Assembly: GCA_009777725.1 (NCBI GenBank)
Contig: WRLG01000012.1
Coordinates: forward strand, 20,631 to 84,630
From: Oscillospiraceae bacterium
GTDB taxonomy: Bacteria; Bacillota; Clostridia; Oscillospirales; Ruminococcaceae
Length of the DNA: 64,000 nt
Reading direction: 5' to 3'
Positions 47,205 to 55,829 of the stretch are shown here, piece after piece; within the stretch, counting starts at the first letter, position 1; each line of letters begins with the position of its first letter. The notes beneath the pieces are model-generated. The model was given only the letters and a program-made list of their open reading frames with translations, ran no database searches and was not told the DNA's origin. The position numbers and the translations under genes were made by a program.

Positions 47205-47843
47205 TTATCCAACTCTACTCAAAATCCCCTTATCCATTTCGCAAACGGTGTCACAAAGAATCGTAATATCCTCTGCTGAGTGAGAGGCTATAAGAATAGT
47301 CTTTCCTTGTTCACGATAGAATTTGAGATATTCGCGCATATCGCTTACGCCGTCCTTGTCAAGACCGTTCATGGGCTCGTCAAGAATTAGAACATCGGGG
47401 TTCTCCATGATAGCTTGTGCAAGACCTAAACGCTGTTTCATCCCTAAAGAATATTTACGAACATGACGCTTAAGATTATGCTCAAGACCAACCTGCAGCA
47501 TAATCTTTTTAATATCTTCTCCGCTTATTTTTTTATTCAAATCGGCAAGAAGCTTTAAATTCTTATATCCGCTGTAATAGGGAATAAATCCGGGCGTTTC
47601 GATAATGATTCCTACCGATTCCGGAAAATCACAATCTTTCCCAATTATTTTTTCATAAACAGTTATTTCACCGCTTGTCGGACGAACAAAACCGCATATG
47701 CACTTCATAAGCATAGTTTTACCGGAACCGTTCCGCCCGATAAGTCCATGAATTTTTCCTTTCTCAAATCCTATTGAAATATTATTTAAAATCAAATCCG
47801 ATTTAATTTTCAGTGATATTTCAGAAACATTAATCGCAATCAT
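47205..47843 (-). CDS. ABC transporter ATP-binding protein
   Basis: 212 residues: Walker A GLIGRNGSGKTMLMK, Q-loop region, signature SLGMKQRLGLAQ, Walker B VLILDEPMNGLDKDG, switch His in ASHSAED. The short length and GLIGRNGSGKT pattern fit exporters of the bacitracin/lantibiotic-immunity type. AGGGAG precedes ATG 47843. Last gene of an operon with two permeases, a lipoprotein and a small secreted protein. Confidence 0.93.
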   Translation of the reverse strand: MIAINVSEISLKIKSDLILNNISIGFEKGKIHGLIGRNGSGKTMLMKCICGFVRPTSGEITVYEKIIGKDCDFPESVGIIIETPGFIPYYSGYKNLKLLADLNKKISGEDIKKIMLQVGLEHNLKRHVRKYSLGMKQRLGLAQAIMENPDVLILDEPMNGLDKDGVSDMREYLKFYREQGKTILIASHSAEDITILCDTVCEMDKGILSRVG

Positions 47844-47867
47844 TATGATTTCTCCCTTAAACTTGTA

Positions 47868-48755
47868 TTAATTATTATCGTTAATATCACAAAAGCTGTC
47901 AAAGCTAATATTCCTTATATTGATAAAGCTTATTGAGAATAATAATACGCAACAAATTGCTAAATATATATACGATATGTAGAACGGCACAACTGGCTCT
48001 TTAAAATATTCAGTGTAATGCAGATAAATAATCGTGTGTGACATCGGAAACAACCACATTGCAGAAGAGTTTATGATACATAATGCTCCGCCTATTGCGA
48101 TAATTCCCGAAGAAATTATCAATCCCATAGTTTTCTTTTTAATTGTATTCATAAACATCATTACCATAGCCAGAACAAATAGATACAGCGTCATCAAGAA
48201 GAACGACTTCGTTGCAGCCTCATAAGGTGATACTTGATTATACAGCTCTTTAGTAATTAGCTTTGCCGTAAAACTTTCTGACAGTTCAGGATAATAATGC
48301 GTAAACCTTGTTACTGCAAGACTCCAGCCATTAGCCAAAAATGCTTTTGTAAATATAGGAACTACCGAAGCAGTAAAAATAATTCCCATAAAAGTAATTA
48401 TAGCGGCTAAGATAAATAACACTTGACCTATATACCAGTTTACTCGACCTGTACGCATGATAATAAAAGCAGCAGTTCCATCAGTTCGTGGGAAATCGGC
48501 AATCAGAGTAATGAATACAGCTGGAATCATGATGACTAAAGCTTCTGCGCTGATAATTGCTATAAACGGTTCAAATATATTAAGAGGAGTATTCAGCCTT
48601 TCCGATATTTCAAGCAATGGTTGTACTGCAAAAGTAAATATAAAAATTACTAATACAGCCAAAATAATTAATCTTGAATTTAGAATCCATTTCATATATT
48701 CTGTTTTAGCTGTTGTGACAATTTTTTTAAACTTAAAATTCGGATTAGTCACCAC
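47868..48755 (-). CDS. ABC transporter permease, type 1 of pair
   Basis: About 295 residues with six hydrophobic helices (LIILAVLVIFIFTFAV, ALVIMIPAVFITLIADF, FILAAIITFMGIIFTAS, LYLFVLAMVMMFMNTI, IISSGIIAIGGALCII, IYLAICCVLLFSISFI), typical of ABC-2 exporters. GTG 48755 is chosen because AGGAG lies 8 bases upstream; the TTG at 48761 sits too close to it. Overlaps the preceding permease gene by about 11 bases. Probably a heteromeric pair with it. Confidence 0.8.
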   Translation of the reverse strand: MVTNPNFKFKKIVTTAKTEYMKWILNSRLIILAVLVIFIFTFAVQPLLEISERLNTPLNIFEPFIAIISAEALVIMIPAVFITLIADFPRTDGTAAFIIMRTGRVNWYIGQVLFILAAIITFMGIIFTASVVPIFTKAFLANGWSLAVTRFTHYYPELSESFTAKLITKELYNQVSPYEAATKSFFLMTLYLFVLAMVMMFMNTIKKKTMGLIISSGIIAIGGALCIINSSAMWLFPMSHTIIYLHYTEYFKEPVVPFYISYIYLAICCVLLFSISFINIRNISFDSFCDINDNN

Positions 48756-49575
48756 TATCAAATCTCCTATTCATAATAACAGCGTATCCAAAAAAACTGA
48801 AAATTAAAAGAATCATATTAAAAATAACAGTTTGAATAACCATTACAGGCGATGAAAATACAGTATATAAGTTTGAAGGCTGTAAAAAACTCAACTCAAT
48901 ATATATATTATAATTCACACCTGCGGCTATGCGCGAGCTTATATTTTGAAGTGCAACTAAATAGATATATATCAGCATAAACGGCAGGCATATAACTATG
49001 TGCTTGTTTCTTATAAAAGACGTGATTAAAAACGCCGGAATAGCCGACATTCCTCCAAACAGAGCAATACCCGAGATGCTTTTAACTAAATTTCCAATAA
49101 ACACACTCATACCTCCGACAGGAAACATGAAAAGTAATGCAACACAATATAAAACACACCCAACGGAAACAACCAATCCGCCGGTAGCAAATGCAACCAA
49201 AGCTTTGGACGCAAAATACTTATATCTGCCTGTCCTAAATATTGCAAACCTAATATTTCCGCTGTTTCTTTCGCTGATAAAGGTTGTAACAAAAGGATAA
49301 GCCGACAGTATAGGTATAAATAATGTCAGATATGTACTAATTGGGAAAGCGCAAATATTCGCCGCCGTAAAATACATTGAAGAAATCGCGGAGGGAATTT
49401 TTGAACTGCCGCTTCTAAGCTCAAAAAAAATATCAATAACGGAGTATTCCTTTCCCGTTGCAATATCGGTATGTATATGCGATGTAAAGCACAAAAGAAA
49501 TATAACTCCAATGCTAATGAAAAAATCTTTATTCTTAATTATTTTTTTAAAATCACATAGGAAAATATAAAACAT
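48745..49575 (-). CDS. ABC transporter permease, type 2 of pair
   Basis: 276 residues, six hydrophobic helices; the segment after the first contains TFISERNSGNIRFAIFRTGR, similar to ADFPRTDGTAAFIIMRTGR in the partner, so the two permeases are paralogous and probably form one channel. ATG 49575. It begins about 60 bases after the lipoprotein gene. Confidence 0.8.
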   Translation of the reverse strand: MFYIFLCDFKKIIKNKDFFISIGVIFLLCFTSHIHTDIATGKEYSVIDIFFELRSGSSKIPSAISSMYFTAANICAFPISTYLTLFIPILSAYPFVTTFISERNSGNIRFAIFRTGRYKYFASKALVAFATGGLVVSVGCVLYCVALLFMFPVGGMSVFIGNLVKSISGIALFGGMSAIPAFLITSFIRNKHIVICLPFMLIYIYLVALQNISSRIAAGVNYNIYIELSFLQPSNLYTVFSSPVMVIQTVIFNMILLIFSFFGYAVIMNRRFDSGD

Positions 49576-49633
49576 TCACTGTACTCCTAACGAGCAGAAA
49601 TTTTACCGCCCTGCGGTCTTTTAGAAGCCGGAT

Positions 49634-50878
49634 TCACTTTACAATATCTAAATTGAATATAAGCTCTCCCGTAATCATATCAATATAGATGAATTTGCGA
49701 ACATTTCCGTATATATCTTTTTCATCATTCATTAAGTAATCCTCGGGAGGGACATCAATAATTATTTCCCAAACAGGCTTTGAGTTAATTATTATACCTG
49801 CCGCATCCATGCTCTGAGCTTTGTAGGATATAAAGTCATCATTTTGACTGGTCATTTCTATATTGGAAAAATCATAAACGGGCATTAACAGATATTTTAT
49901 TCCGAAGTCTGAAACTGTAAAGGTCTTATAATCCGAAAATGTGTTTGAACACATTTCTATTGCACTTTTAGGTGAAATACACTCTTCAAGAGGTTCTTTT
50001 TCTAATGGCTTTATAATGCCGAAGTTGTTCCTAAAGTAATTAATTTCATTTGAATTCATCATTTTAATTTCAATACAGTTACTTGTATAAACAAAATACG
50101 GCAAGCCGATAGTTTCTTCTCTCTCCGAAACAACATTAATAATTTCTTCCAAGGGAATACCGTCTAAATACTTCTCAACCATTATGTCAAAATAATACTC
50201 ATTATTTTGAGTTTTTCTGACAATAATGGTCTTTACCTTAAATTCATAAAAAGGCTCATAAGTTACCCACTCGGAAGCTAACCACTCTTCAACATAATCA
50301 ACGGCTTGTTTTATTGAGAATTCAGCATCTTTAAGCTGATATTTAGCGTCTGAATATAAATCCCTGTCAATGTGATATACGGCAACTTTTTCATTAACAT
50401 TGAATATAGAGTCAAATGCAAAAGAATCAGTAATAATAGAAAATCCATTATTACTTACACAAACATATATTTTTTCCGTTTCATCATATATACGATAATC
50501 AACCCGATTATCGTCAATGTCAACCGTTTCCAACTCATAATTTTTTAACAACTCTTCACTAAAAAATAATTCGGCAATGCCTTGAAAATTTTTCTCAAAA
50601 CCGATTTCTTGCATAAAGACTATAGAGTAAATATTGTTGAATATTTTATTTTCAACCGAAACCCCTGAAAAGTCGAATTGCTTATAGGTTTCCCCTAAAG
50701 CAGCTCTAATGCTATCCGAAACATCTTCTGCTCTTATATATTCCAAGCTCACTTCAAAGTCGTTATCACGTTCTTTGTTATGTCTTATTATTTCATTTTC
50801 TACCTCACTCGGCACAGCTTTACAAGATGATAATAAAATAGCAACCAATAAAAAATATATAACCGCTTTAATTTTCAT
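49634..50878 (-). CDS. Lipoprotein of the ABC exporter locus
   Basis: 414 residues: MKIKAVIYFLLVAILLSSC signal with lipobox LSSC, then a soluble domain with no family I recognise (ISVE-like VSLEYIRAEDVSDSI, FKVKTIIVRKTQNNEYYFD, and KDIYGNVRKFIYIDMITGEL at the end, which resembles the PepSY-like ending of YycH/YycI-type proteins). Located between the small secreted protein and the permeases, so likely part of the same export or resistance function. Confidence 0.75.
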   Translation of the reverse strand: MKIKAVIYFLLVAILLSSCKAVPSEVENEIIRHNKERDNDFEVSLEYIRAEDVSDSIRAALGETYKQFDFSGVSVENKIFNNIYSIVFMQEIGFEKNFQGIAELFFSEELLKNYELETVDIDDNRVDYRIYDETEKIYVCVSNNGFSIITDSFAFDSIFNVNEKVAVYHIDRDLYSDAKYQLKDAEFSIKQAVDYVEEWLASEWVTYEPFYEFKVKTIIVRKTQNNEYYFDIMVEKYLDGIPLEEIINVVSEREETIGLPYFVYTSNCIEIKMMNSNEINYFRNNFGIIKPLEKEPLEECISPKSAIEMCSNTFSDYKTFTVSDFGIKYLLMPVYDFSNIEMTSQNDDFISYKAQSMDAAGIIINSKPVWEIIIDVPPEDYLMNDEKDIYGNVRKFIYIDMITGELIFNLDIVK

Positions 50879-50926
50879 TTTGATAATCCCCCGTTTTAAA
50901 GTTGAACGACTACTAATTCGGTTAAT

Positions 50927-50971
50927 AATATAATCATACGCACACTTACTAGTTATGCGTATGATTATATT
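50927..50971. promoter_or_regulatory. 16-bp-arm inverted repeat between secreted-protein and lipoprotein genes
   Basis: Perfect arms AATATAATCATACGCA/TGCGTATGATTATATT, 13-base loop, 10 bases past the secreted-protein stop and without a T-run. In this position it may stabilise or partly terminate the upstream mRNA so that the small protein is made in excess. Confidence 0.6.
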
Positions 50972-50980
50972 GAACTGCTT

Positions 50981-51361
50981 CTAGTTTTTTATTGTGCCGT
51001 TGGCATAATAAGTATTATCATAATCAGGCACAAGCATTTCAGCCGTATATACATATGATTGTCCTATAGTTGCGGTACCGGTACCCCCGGCACTCGTAGC
51101 GTTTCTGTAAATCGTGGTCAAGCCGTTACCGTTACTGACTAACGCATATGCGCCGGAAGTAAGTGTAGTGCAAGTGTGCTGAGTAGTTGTGCTTATAGCC
51201 GTGTATGTCCAAGAGTCAGAATACTTATACTCTGATGTAGGTGCTCCTTTTATTTGGCGTAAATTAAATGTCGTGTTTAATGCTGTCGCGTTTAATGCCA
51301 TGCTTGATACGACTAATGCCGATGCCACCGCAATGGCAATAATTTTTCTTGCTTTTTTCAT
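50981..51361 (-). CDS. Small secreted protein, unknown
   Basis: 126 residues with a clear signal peptide: KKARKIIAIAVASALVVSS then AMALNATALN-like cleavage region, and a Thr/Ser/Tyr-rich mature part of about 95 residues (SDSWTYTAISTTTQHTCTTL, AGGTGTATIGQSYVYTAEM) resembling small bacteriocin-like or beta-rich secreted proteins of Clostridia. ATG 51361 is the start of the signal. First gene of the exporter locus, behind its own promoter. Confidence 0.75.
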   Translation of the reverse strand: MKKARKIIAIAVASALVVSSMALNATALNTTFNLRQIKGAPTSEYKYSDSWTYTAISTTTQHTCTTLTSGAYALVSNGNGLTTIYRNATSAGGTGTATIGQSYVYTAEMLVPDYDNTYYANGTIKN

Positions 51362-51477
51362 AATAAAATCCAACTTCCTATTAAATTTAAATTTTATTCC
51401 AACATCCCAACCTATGATCACTTGGTAAGTTTGCTAAAATAATGAGAGAATGTACAGTGCTTTTTCCCTCTGCTATA

Positions 51478-51507
51478 ATCATACACCATTCAACAACCCC
51501 TTGTCAA
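51478..51507 (-). promoter_or_regulatory. Promoter of the secreted-protein/ABC locus
   Basis: TTGACA, 18 bases, TATGAT on the minus strand, about 110 bases before the ATG. Confidence 0.6.
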
Positions 51508-51513
51508 TAAAAA

Positions 51514-51596
51514 GGGCTACTTTGTATCAAAACGGGGCTACTTTGTAAAAATTCTCCTAATAAGTGGAAAAAAACTACAAAGTAGCCCCGTTTTTT
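51514..51596 (+). terminator. Long hairpin with a third copy of one arm
   Basis: 17-bp perfect arms AACGGGGCTACTTTGTA (51531) and TACAAAGTAGCCCCGTT (51576), followed on the plus side by TTTTTT. A third partial copy, GGGCTACTTTGTA, precedes at 51514. No plus-strand gene is seen upstream to use it; on the minus strand it lies between the SWIM gene and the next promoter. The rest of the 536-base gap 51362-51897 is AT-rich with nothing recognised. Confidence 0.6.
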
Positions 51597-51897
51597 CCGA
51601 AAATTACCATTTGTGGCTTTGCTTTTACCCCCTATATTTTGACATTTTATGTTAACTTTAAGCATTATATACAATTATATTACTTATTGCAATTATGATT
51701 GTAACTATTTTGTAACATTTGACAGGGGGCAGATTAGCAAAAAAACAGGAGCAATTTTGTAAAGTCTTAGCATTTTCTTTGCGATTTTTTACAAAACACA
51801 ATCGTTTAACTTTAAGATGGTTTTATTTTTATGAGGATTTTTGCCGTCAAACAAGGAAAGTTTTCGCAGGAATGTACCGTTAAGGAGCATATCCCCC

Positions 51898-53019
51898 TCA
51901 CGAAAGCAAAAGCTCATTAATCGCGCGAAGCTTATCCTTAGACACTTCGTCGTCCATCTGCGCTTTAACATATAACTCTGCTAACAGTACAATATAATCT
52001 GCCTCGCTCAAATCCTCCGCTGATTTAGGGGGCTGGGCTACAATACTGGCTTCGGCTTTCGCACTTTTCACCTTGCCTGCGTTTTTAGCTTCGCGCTTAA
52101 TCTTTTGAGCAGCTTTAATCGGCTTTTCCTGCTCCCTTTCAGCTACCTCAATATCAGTGGCAACAACCTGCTCCGGCTCATTTGTATCAGCTTCAATAGC
52201 GGGTTCAACAGTATTTTCAGTGTTCTCCGTATTTTCCGCATTTTCCGTGCTTATCTCAGCGTCAGTGTTAACAGGCAGGGCTTTTGCGGGCTCATTGTCT
52301 ATGATTTGGTTTATTCCGAACAATTCGTTAATATCCGTATCAATAATGATTCGGGAGGAATATCTGTCTGCATTTTTAAGCATATTATCAATTTTTTCCT
52401 CAACGGATTTTTTCAGCAATACGCTGAAATCAATATCCCTCAAAGTAAAAAACAGCAACGGGTCATTATCAAGCCGCGCGCCGACTCCGTACAAAACAGC
52501 GGCGACATGCTTGCACATATCCGCCCAGTCGGGGCATGAGCAATTCATGCGAATCTCTCGGGGCGTTGGGAAAAGCCCGTCCCTTTGCATAAAAAGCGCG
52601 GTCATCTCTTTCGGCAAGCGTCCCTTTGCAAGCTCCGCCGCGCTTTCGATTTTATGACTGCATATGGTTTTAACCTTATTCCATTTTTCATCGCTCAGCC
52701 TGTCGATTGTAACCTTAACCTTATACGGCTCATCGCCGAAGCCGTGAACAAGCGCGTTGACTTCACCCTTGCCGATTTGCAGGTCAAGCACCATTCCGTT
52801 TTTTACGTACACGCTGCCGCGCCCGATACGATTAGAGTAGTCGGCGTAGCTTTCAAGATTCCTGTTCCAAGCAGTGCCCCACCAAGTTTTGGCAATTCTC
52901 GCCCCTTCTATTACAACGGGGGATATTTTAGGATTATGCTGCCTTAATTTTTCTAAAGCCCTTTGTACATTCTCTTTCTTTTTTGAAACAGAAGAATAAT
53001 CAAAATAACCGTATCCCAT
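51898..53019 (-). CDS. SWIM zinc-finger protein
   Basis: 373 residues. The SWIM motif C-x-C-x(n)-C-x-H is CSCPDWADMCKHVAAVLYG at about 157-175. N-terminal part starts MGYGYFDYSSVSKKKE and has KTWWGTAWNRNLE; the C-terminal third is low-complexity and acidic-to-basic (TENAENTENTENTVEP, KIKREAKNAGKVKSAKAE), likely disordered. Two bases separate it from the SNF2 gene upstream; this pairing is conserved (ywqB-ywqA in Bacillus). SWIM modules bind nucleic acid or protein, so it is probably a subunit of the helicase. Confidence 0.9.
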   Translation of the reverse strand: MGYGYFDYSSVSKKKENVQRALEKLRQHNPKISPVVIEGARIAKTWWGTAWNRNLESYADYSNRIGRGSVYVKNGMVLDLQIGKGEVNALVHGFGDEPYKVKVTIDRLSDEKWNKVKTICSHKIESAAELAKGRLPKEMTALFMQRDGLFPTPREIRMNCSCPDWADMCKHVAAVLYGVGARLDNDPLLFFTLRDIDFSVLLKKSVEEKIDNMLKNADRYSSRIIIDTDINELFGINQIIDNEPAKALPVNTDAEISTENAENTENTENTVEPAIEADTNEPEQVVATDIEVAEREQEKPIKAAQKIKREAKNAGKVKSAKAEASIVAQPPKSAEDLSEADYIVLLAELYVKAQMDDEVSKDKLRAINELLLS

Positions 53020-53021
53020 CT

Positions 53022-55604
53022 CTACACCTCCAGCTTGAATAGCTTCATTAATTCCTCGTTATTAAGCTCGGTCACCCATTTTTCGCCGCTGTCCGCTATA
53101 ATGTCATCTGCCAGCTTTTGCTTTTCCTCCAGCATTTTGTCTATTTTTTCCTCTATAGTGCCTGCCGTAATGAACTTATGCACGGTAACATTTTTTTGCT
53201 GTCCTATGCGGAAAGCGCGGTCGGTCGCCTGATTTTCAACCGCCGGATTCCACCACCTGTCAAAGTGAATGACATGATTTGCGGCTGTAAGATTTAGTCC
53301 GACACCGCCCGCCTTTACGGATAATACCATAAACGGAACATATTCCTCTCCGTTAAAGCTTTTTACAAGCTCGCCGCGATTTTTAATCATCGTGCCTCCG
53401 TGAAGCAAAAGCCCCTTCCGCCCAAAGGCTTCTTCTAAATAATCACATATCGGCTTGGTCATTTCCTTAAACTGCGTAAAAATTAAAACGCGCTCCCGCT
53501 TTTCAAAAATAGTTTCACAAATTTCCGCAAGCCTTTCAAACTTTCCGCTGTAAGCCGCGTTGAAAGAATTCTGCCCCAGATATTGGTCGGGGTGATTGCA
53601 AATCTGCTTGAATTTCATAATACTCGCTAAAACCAGCCCCTTGCGCGAAATCCCTTCATCGGTATTTTCAAGCGCGGCTTCAAGCTCGGTTACAAGTGAT
53701 TTGTATAAGACAACCTGCTTCTTGGTAAGAGATGTATATTCTTTCATTTCAATCTTATCCGGCAGGTCGGCTATAACGGCTTTATCGGTTTTAAGACGCC
53801 GCAAAATAAACGGGTTTACAATTCCGCGAAGCCGTGAATAGCCCGCCATGTTTTCATGAAGCCCCTTGCTGAAATTTCGGAATTCCTTTGCTGTTCCGAG
53901 CATCCCCTTATTAAGGAAATCAAAGATAGACCATAAGTCTGAAAGCTTGTTCTCAATCGGCGTACCCGTCATAGCAATTCTTGACGATGATTTCAACGCT
54001 TTTACTGCCTTTGTCTGCTTCGTGCCGGAATTTTTGATTGCCTGCGCTTCGTCTAACACAATCAAATCCCAGGCTACATCCTTTAGCTTTTCCAATCGCT
54101 GAACCATGCCGTAGGTTGTGATAAACAGGTCGGCGGCTTCCAAGTCGATTTCGCGGTGGCTTGCGTGGATAATACTGTAGCGCAAATCGGGCGCAAATCT
54201 TTCGGCTTCATTCTTCCAGTTAAATATAAGCGAGGCGGGTATAACAAGCAGGGTTTTCCCGCCTTTTTCACGCATGTGCTCCAAAAGTGCTAAAATCTGA
54301 ACAGTTTTTCCAAGCCCCATGTCGTCCGCCAAAAGAGCTCCGAATCCTAATGTCTTCATCGCAGCCAGCCAGTTCAAGCCTTTTTGCTGATAATGCCGCA
54401 AATCCGCCTTAAAGCCGCCGCCTGCGTCTGTATCCTTTATCATTTCGGGGTTTAGGAGCTTTTCCTTAATTTCCCTCAGCCATTGACCGTTTGTAACTTC
54501 AATATCCAAACCGCCCGCGCTTAGCTTATCCATCGTGCTAAGCTGCATCCTCATAGCCTCGGCGAAGGTCATATCGGTCATCTTTCCGGCTTTGTCGAAC
54601 GCCGCAAGAGCGACCTGAAGCTTTTCATTGTCAACCTCAACCCATTTGCCCTTTATGAAGGACAGCCCGCTGGTTTGAGACAGCAGCATTTCAATCTCTT
54701 CCCTCGTCATCTCAACATCGCCCAGAAAAATACTGGGGTTAAATGACAAAATCGCTTCAATACCGACAATGGAGGGCTTATCATCGCCGACCGAAACGGA
54801 TATTTTAACATTGCCGTTCCTTTTCCACCAATCGGGTATTCGGCAGACGATGCCGCACTCCTCGTAAAGCGGAATTTCCTTTAGAACCGTATATGCCTCA
54901 AACGGGTTAAATTTAAGCGGCGAGAATAATTCCCCGCTCTCGGCAAGCTCCGAAATAAATTCGCTTTTATCAGCGGCGCGGCTAACGGTTGACAGGAGCG
55001 CAAGCAAAGCCTCCTGTTCATCCTTATATTCAAGCAGGGCATTTTTCAAGGGGAGGTGGCTTAATTTTTCGCGCGTTCCCGTGCTGTAGGTGGCTAAAAA
55101 CGCAAAGGGGTAGCTTTCATCTCCGCTTTCAACGAGGTGGAAAAACACCCGCCCTACTACGTTAATCGCTTCACTTTTCCCTTTAAGGTAGTCCGCGACC
55201 GTCCCTTGAAAAACAGATATTTCCCTATCAAAAACGCCCGCCAGCTTAGTCCATTGCATTTCAATCCATTCAATGCTTACATGCTCAATCCCAATGGTAT
55301 AAGGAATGATATGTAAAATTTCAAGCGCGGTCCTTGATTTTTCAACCGGCTTAGCTTTACGGGTTATTTCTATATCGTTATCCCTTGACAACGCCTTAAC
55401 AAACGCTTTCGCAATATATTGCAAAAAGGTCAAGGCAGGGGCGAACTCTGATTTTTTCGCGCCAAAGCCCAATTCATACAAAGCCTTGTACTTATCCCTT
55501 TCAAATTGCTTAATTAAACTTTTGTTATCCTTAAGACATTTCTCACCATGCACGTCCAATATAAAGCTATCCGCGGTTAAAATGGCATTTAATTCGTTAT
55601 TCAT
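53022..55604 (-). CDS. SNF2-family DNA helicase/translocase
   Basis: 860 residues: bacterial SNF2-associated N-terminal domain, then motor motifs I (DDMGLGKTVQ), II (DEAQAIKN, a DEAQ variant of DEAH), III (MTGTPIEN), V (VKAGGVGLNLTAANHV) and VI (QATDRAFRIGQ). ATP-driven translocation on double-stranded DNA, role in transcription or repair not established. ATG 55604. Forms an operon with the SWIM protein. Confidence 0.95.
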   Translation of the reverse strand: MNNELNAILTADSFILDVHGEKCLKDNKSLIKQFERDKYKALYELGFGAKKSEFAPALTFLQYIAKAFVKALSRDNDIEITRKAKPVEKSRTALEILHIIPYTIGIEHVSIEWIEMQWTKLAGVFDREISVFQGTVADYLKGKSEAINVVGRVFFHLVESGDESYPFAFLATYSTGTREKLSHLPLKNALLEYKDEQEALLALLSTVSRAADKSEFISELAESGELFSPLKFNPFEAYTVLKEIPLYEECGIVCRIPDWWKRNGNVKISVSVGDDKPSIVGIEAILSFNPSIFLGDVEMTREEIEMLLSQTSGLSFIKGKWVEVDNEKLQVALAAFDKAGKMTDMTFAEAMRMQLSTMDKLSAGGLDIEVTNGQWLREIKEKLLNPEMIKDTDAGGGFKADLRHYQQKGLNWLAAMKTLGFGALLADDMGLGKTVQILALLEHMREKGGKTLLVIPASLIFNWKNEAERFAPDLRYSIIHASHREIDLEAADLFITTYGMVQRLEKLKDVAWDLIVLDEAQAIKNSGTKQTKAVKALKSSSRIAMTGTPIENKLSDLWSIFDFLNKGMLGTAKEFRNFSKGLHENMAGYSRLRGIVNPFILRRLKTDKAVIADLPDKIEMKEYTSLTKKQVVLYKSLVTELEAALENTDEGISRKGLVLASIMKFKQICNHPDQYLGQNSFNAAYSGKFERLAEICETIFEKRERVLIFTQFKEMTKPICDYLEEAFGRKGLLLHGGTMIKNRGELVKSFNGEEYVPFMVLSVKAGGVGLNLTAANHVIHFDRWWNPAVENQATDRAFRIGQQKNVTVHKFITAGTIEEKIDKMLEEKQKLADDIIADSGEKWVTELNNEELMKLFKLEV

Positions 55605-55768
55605 TGCGTTTTCTTCCTTTTATTTAATTTACTTGAATGAATTGATGAAAGCATATTTATTATAGTATAACATAAACCGGGTTGTTCGTCAAGGTTTTAT
55701 TTTGAGGGGTTATTGTTTCAATTCAGCATTTGTCAATTTGAGTCGCACCAACGAATTTTTAAAATAAC

Positions 55769-55797
55769 TTGACATTTCCGCTATTATAGTATATACT
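55769..55797 (+). promoter_or_regulatory. Promoter of the GH5 gene
   Basis: TTGACA, 17 bases, TATACT, about 30 bases before the start codon. Confidence 0.75.
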
Positions 55798-55829
55798 ATA
55801 ACTTAAAAGAACAGGAGATGAGGATTATT

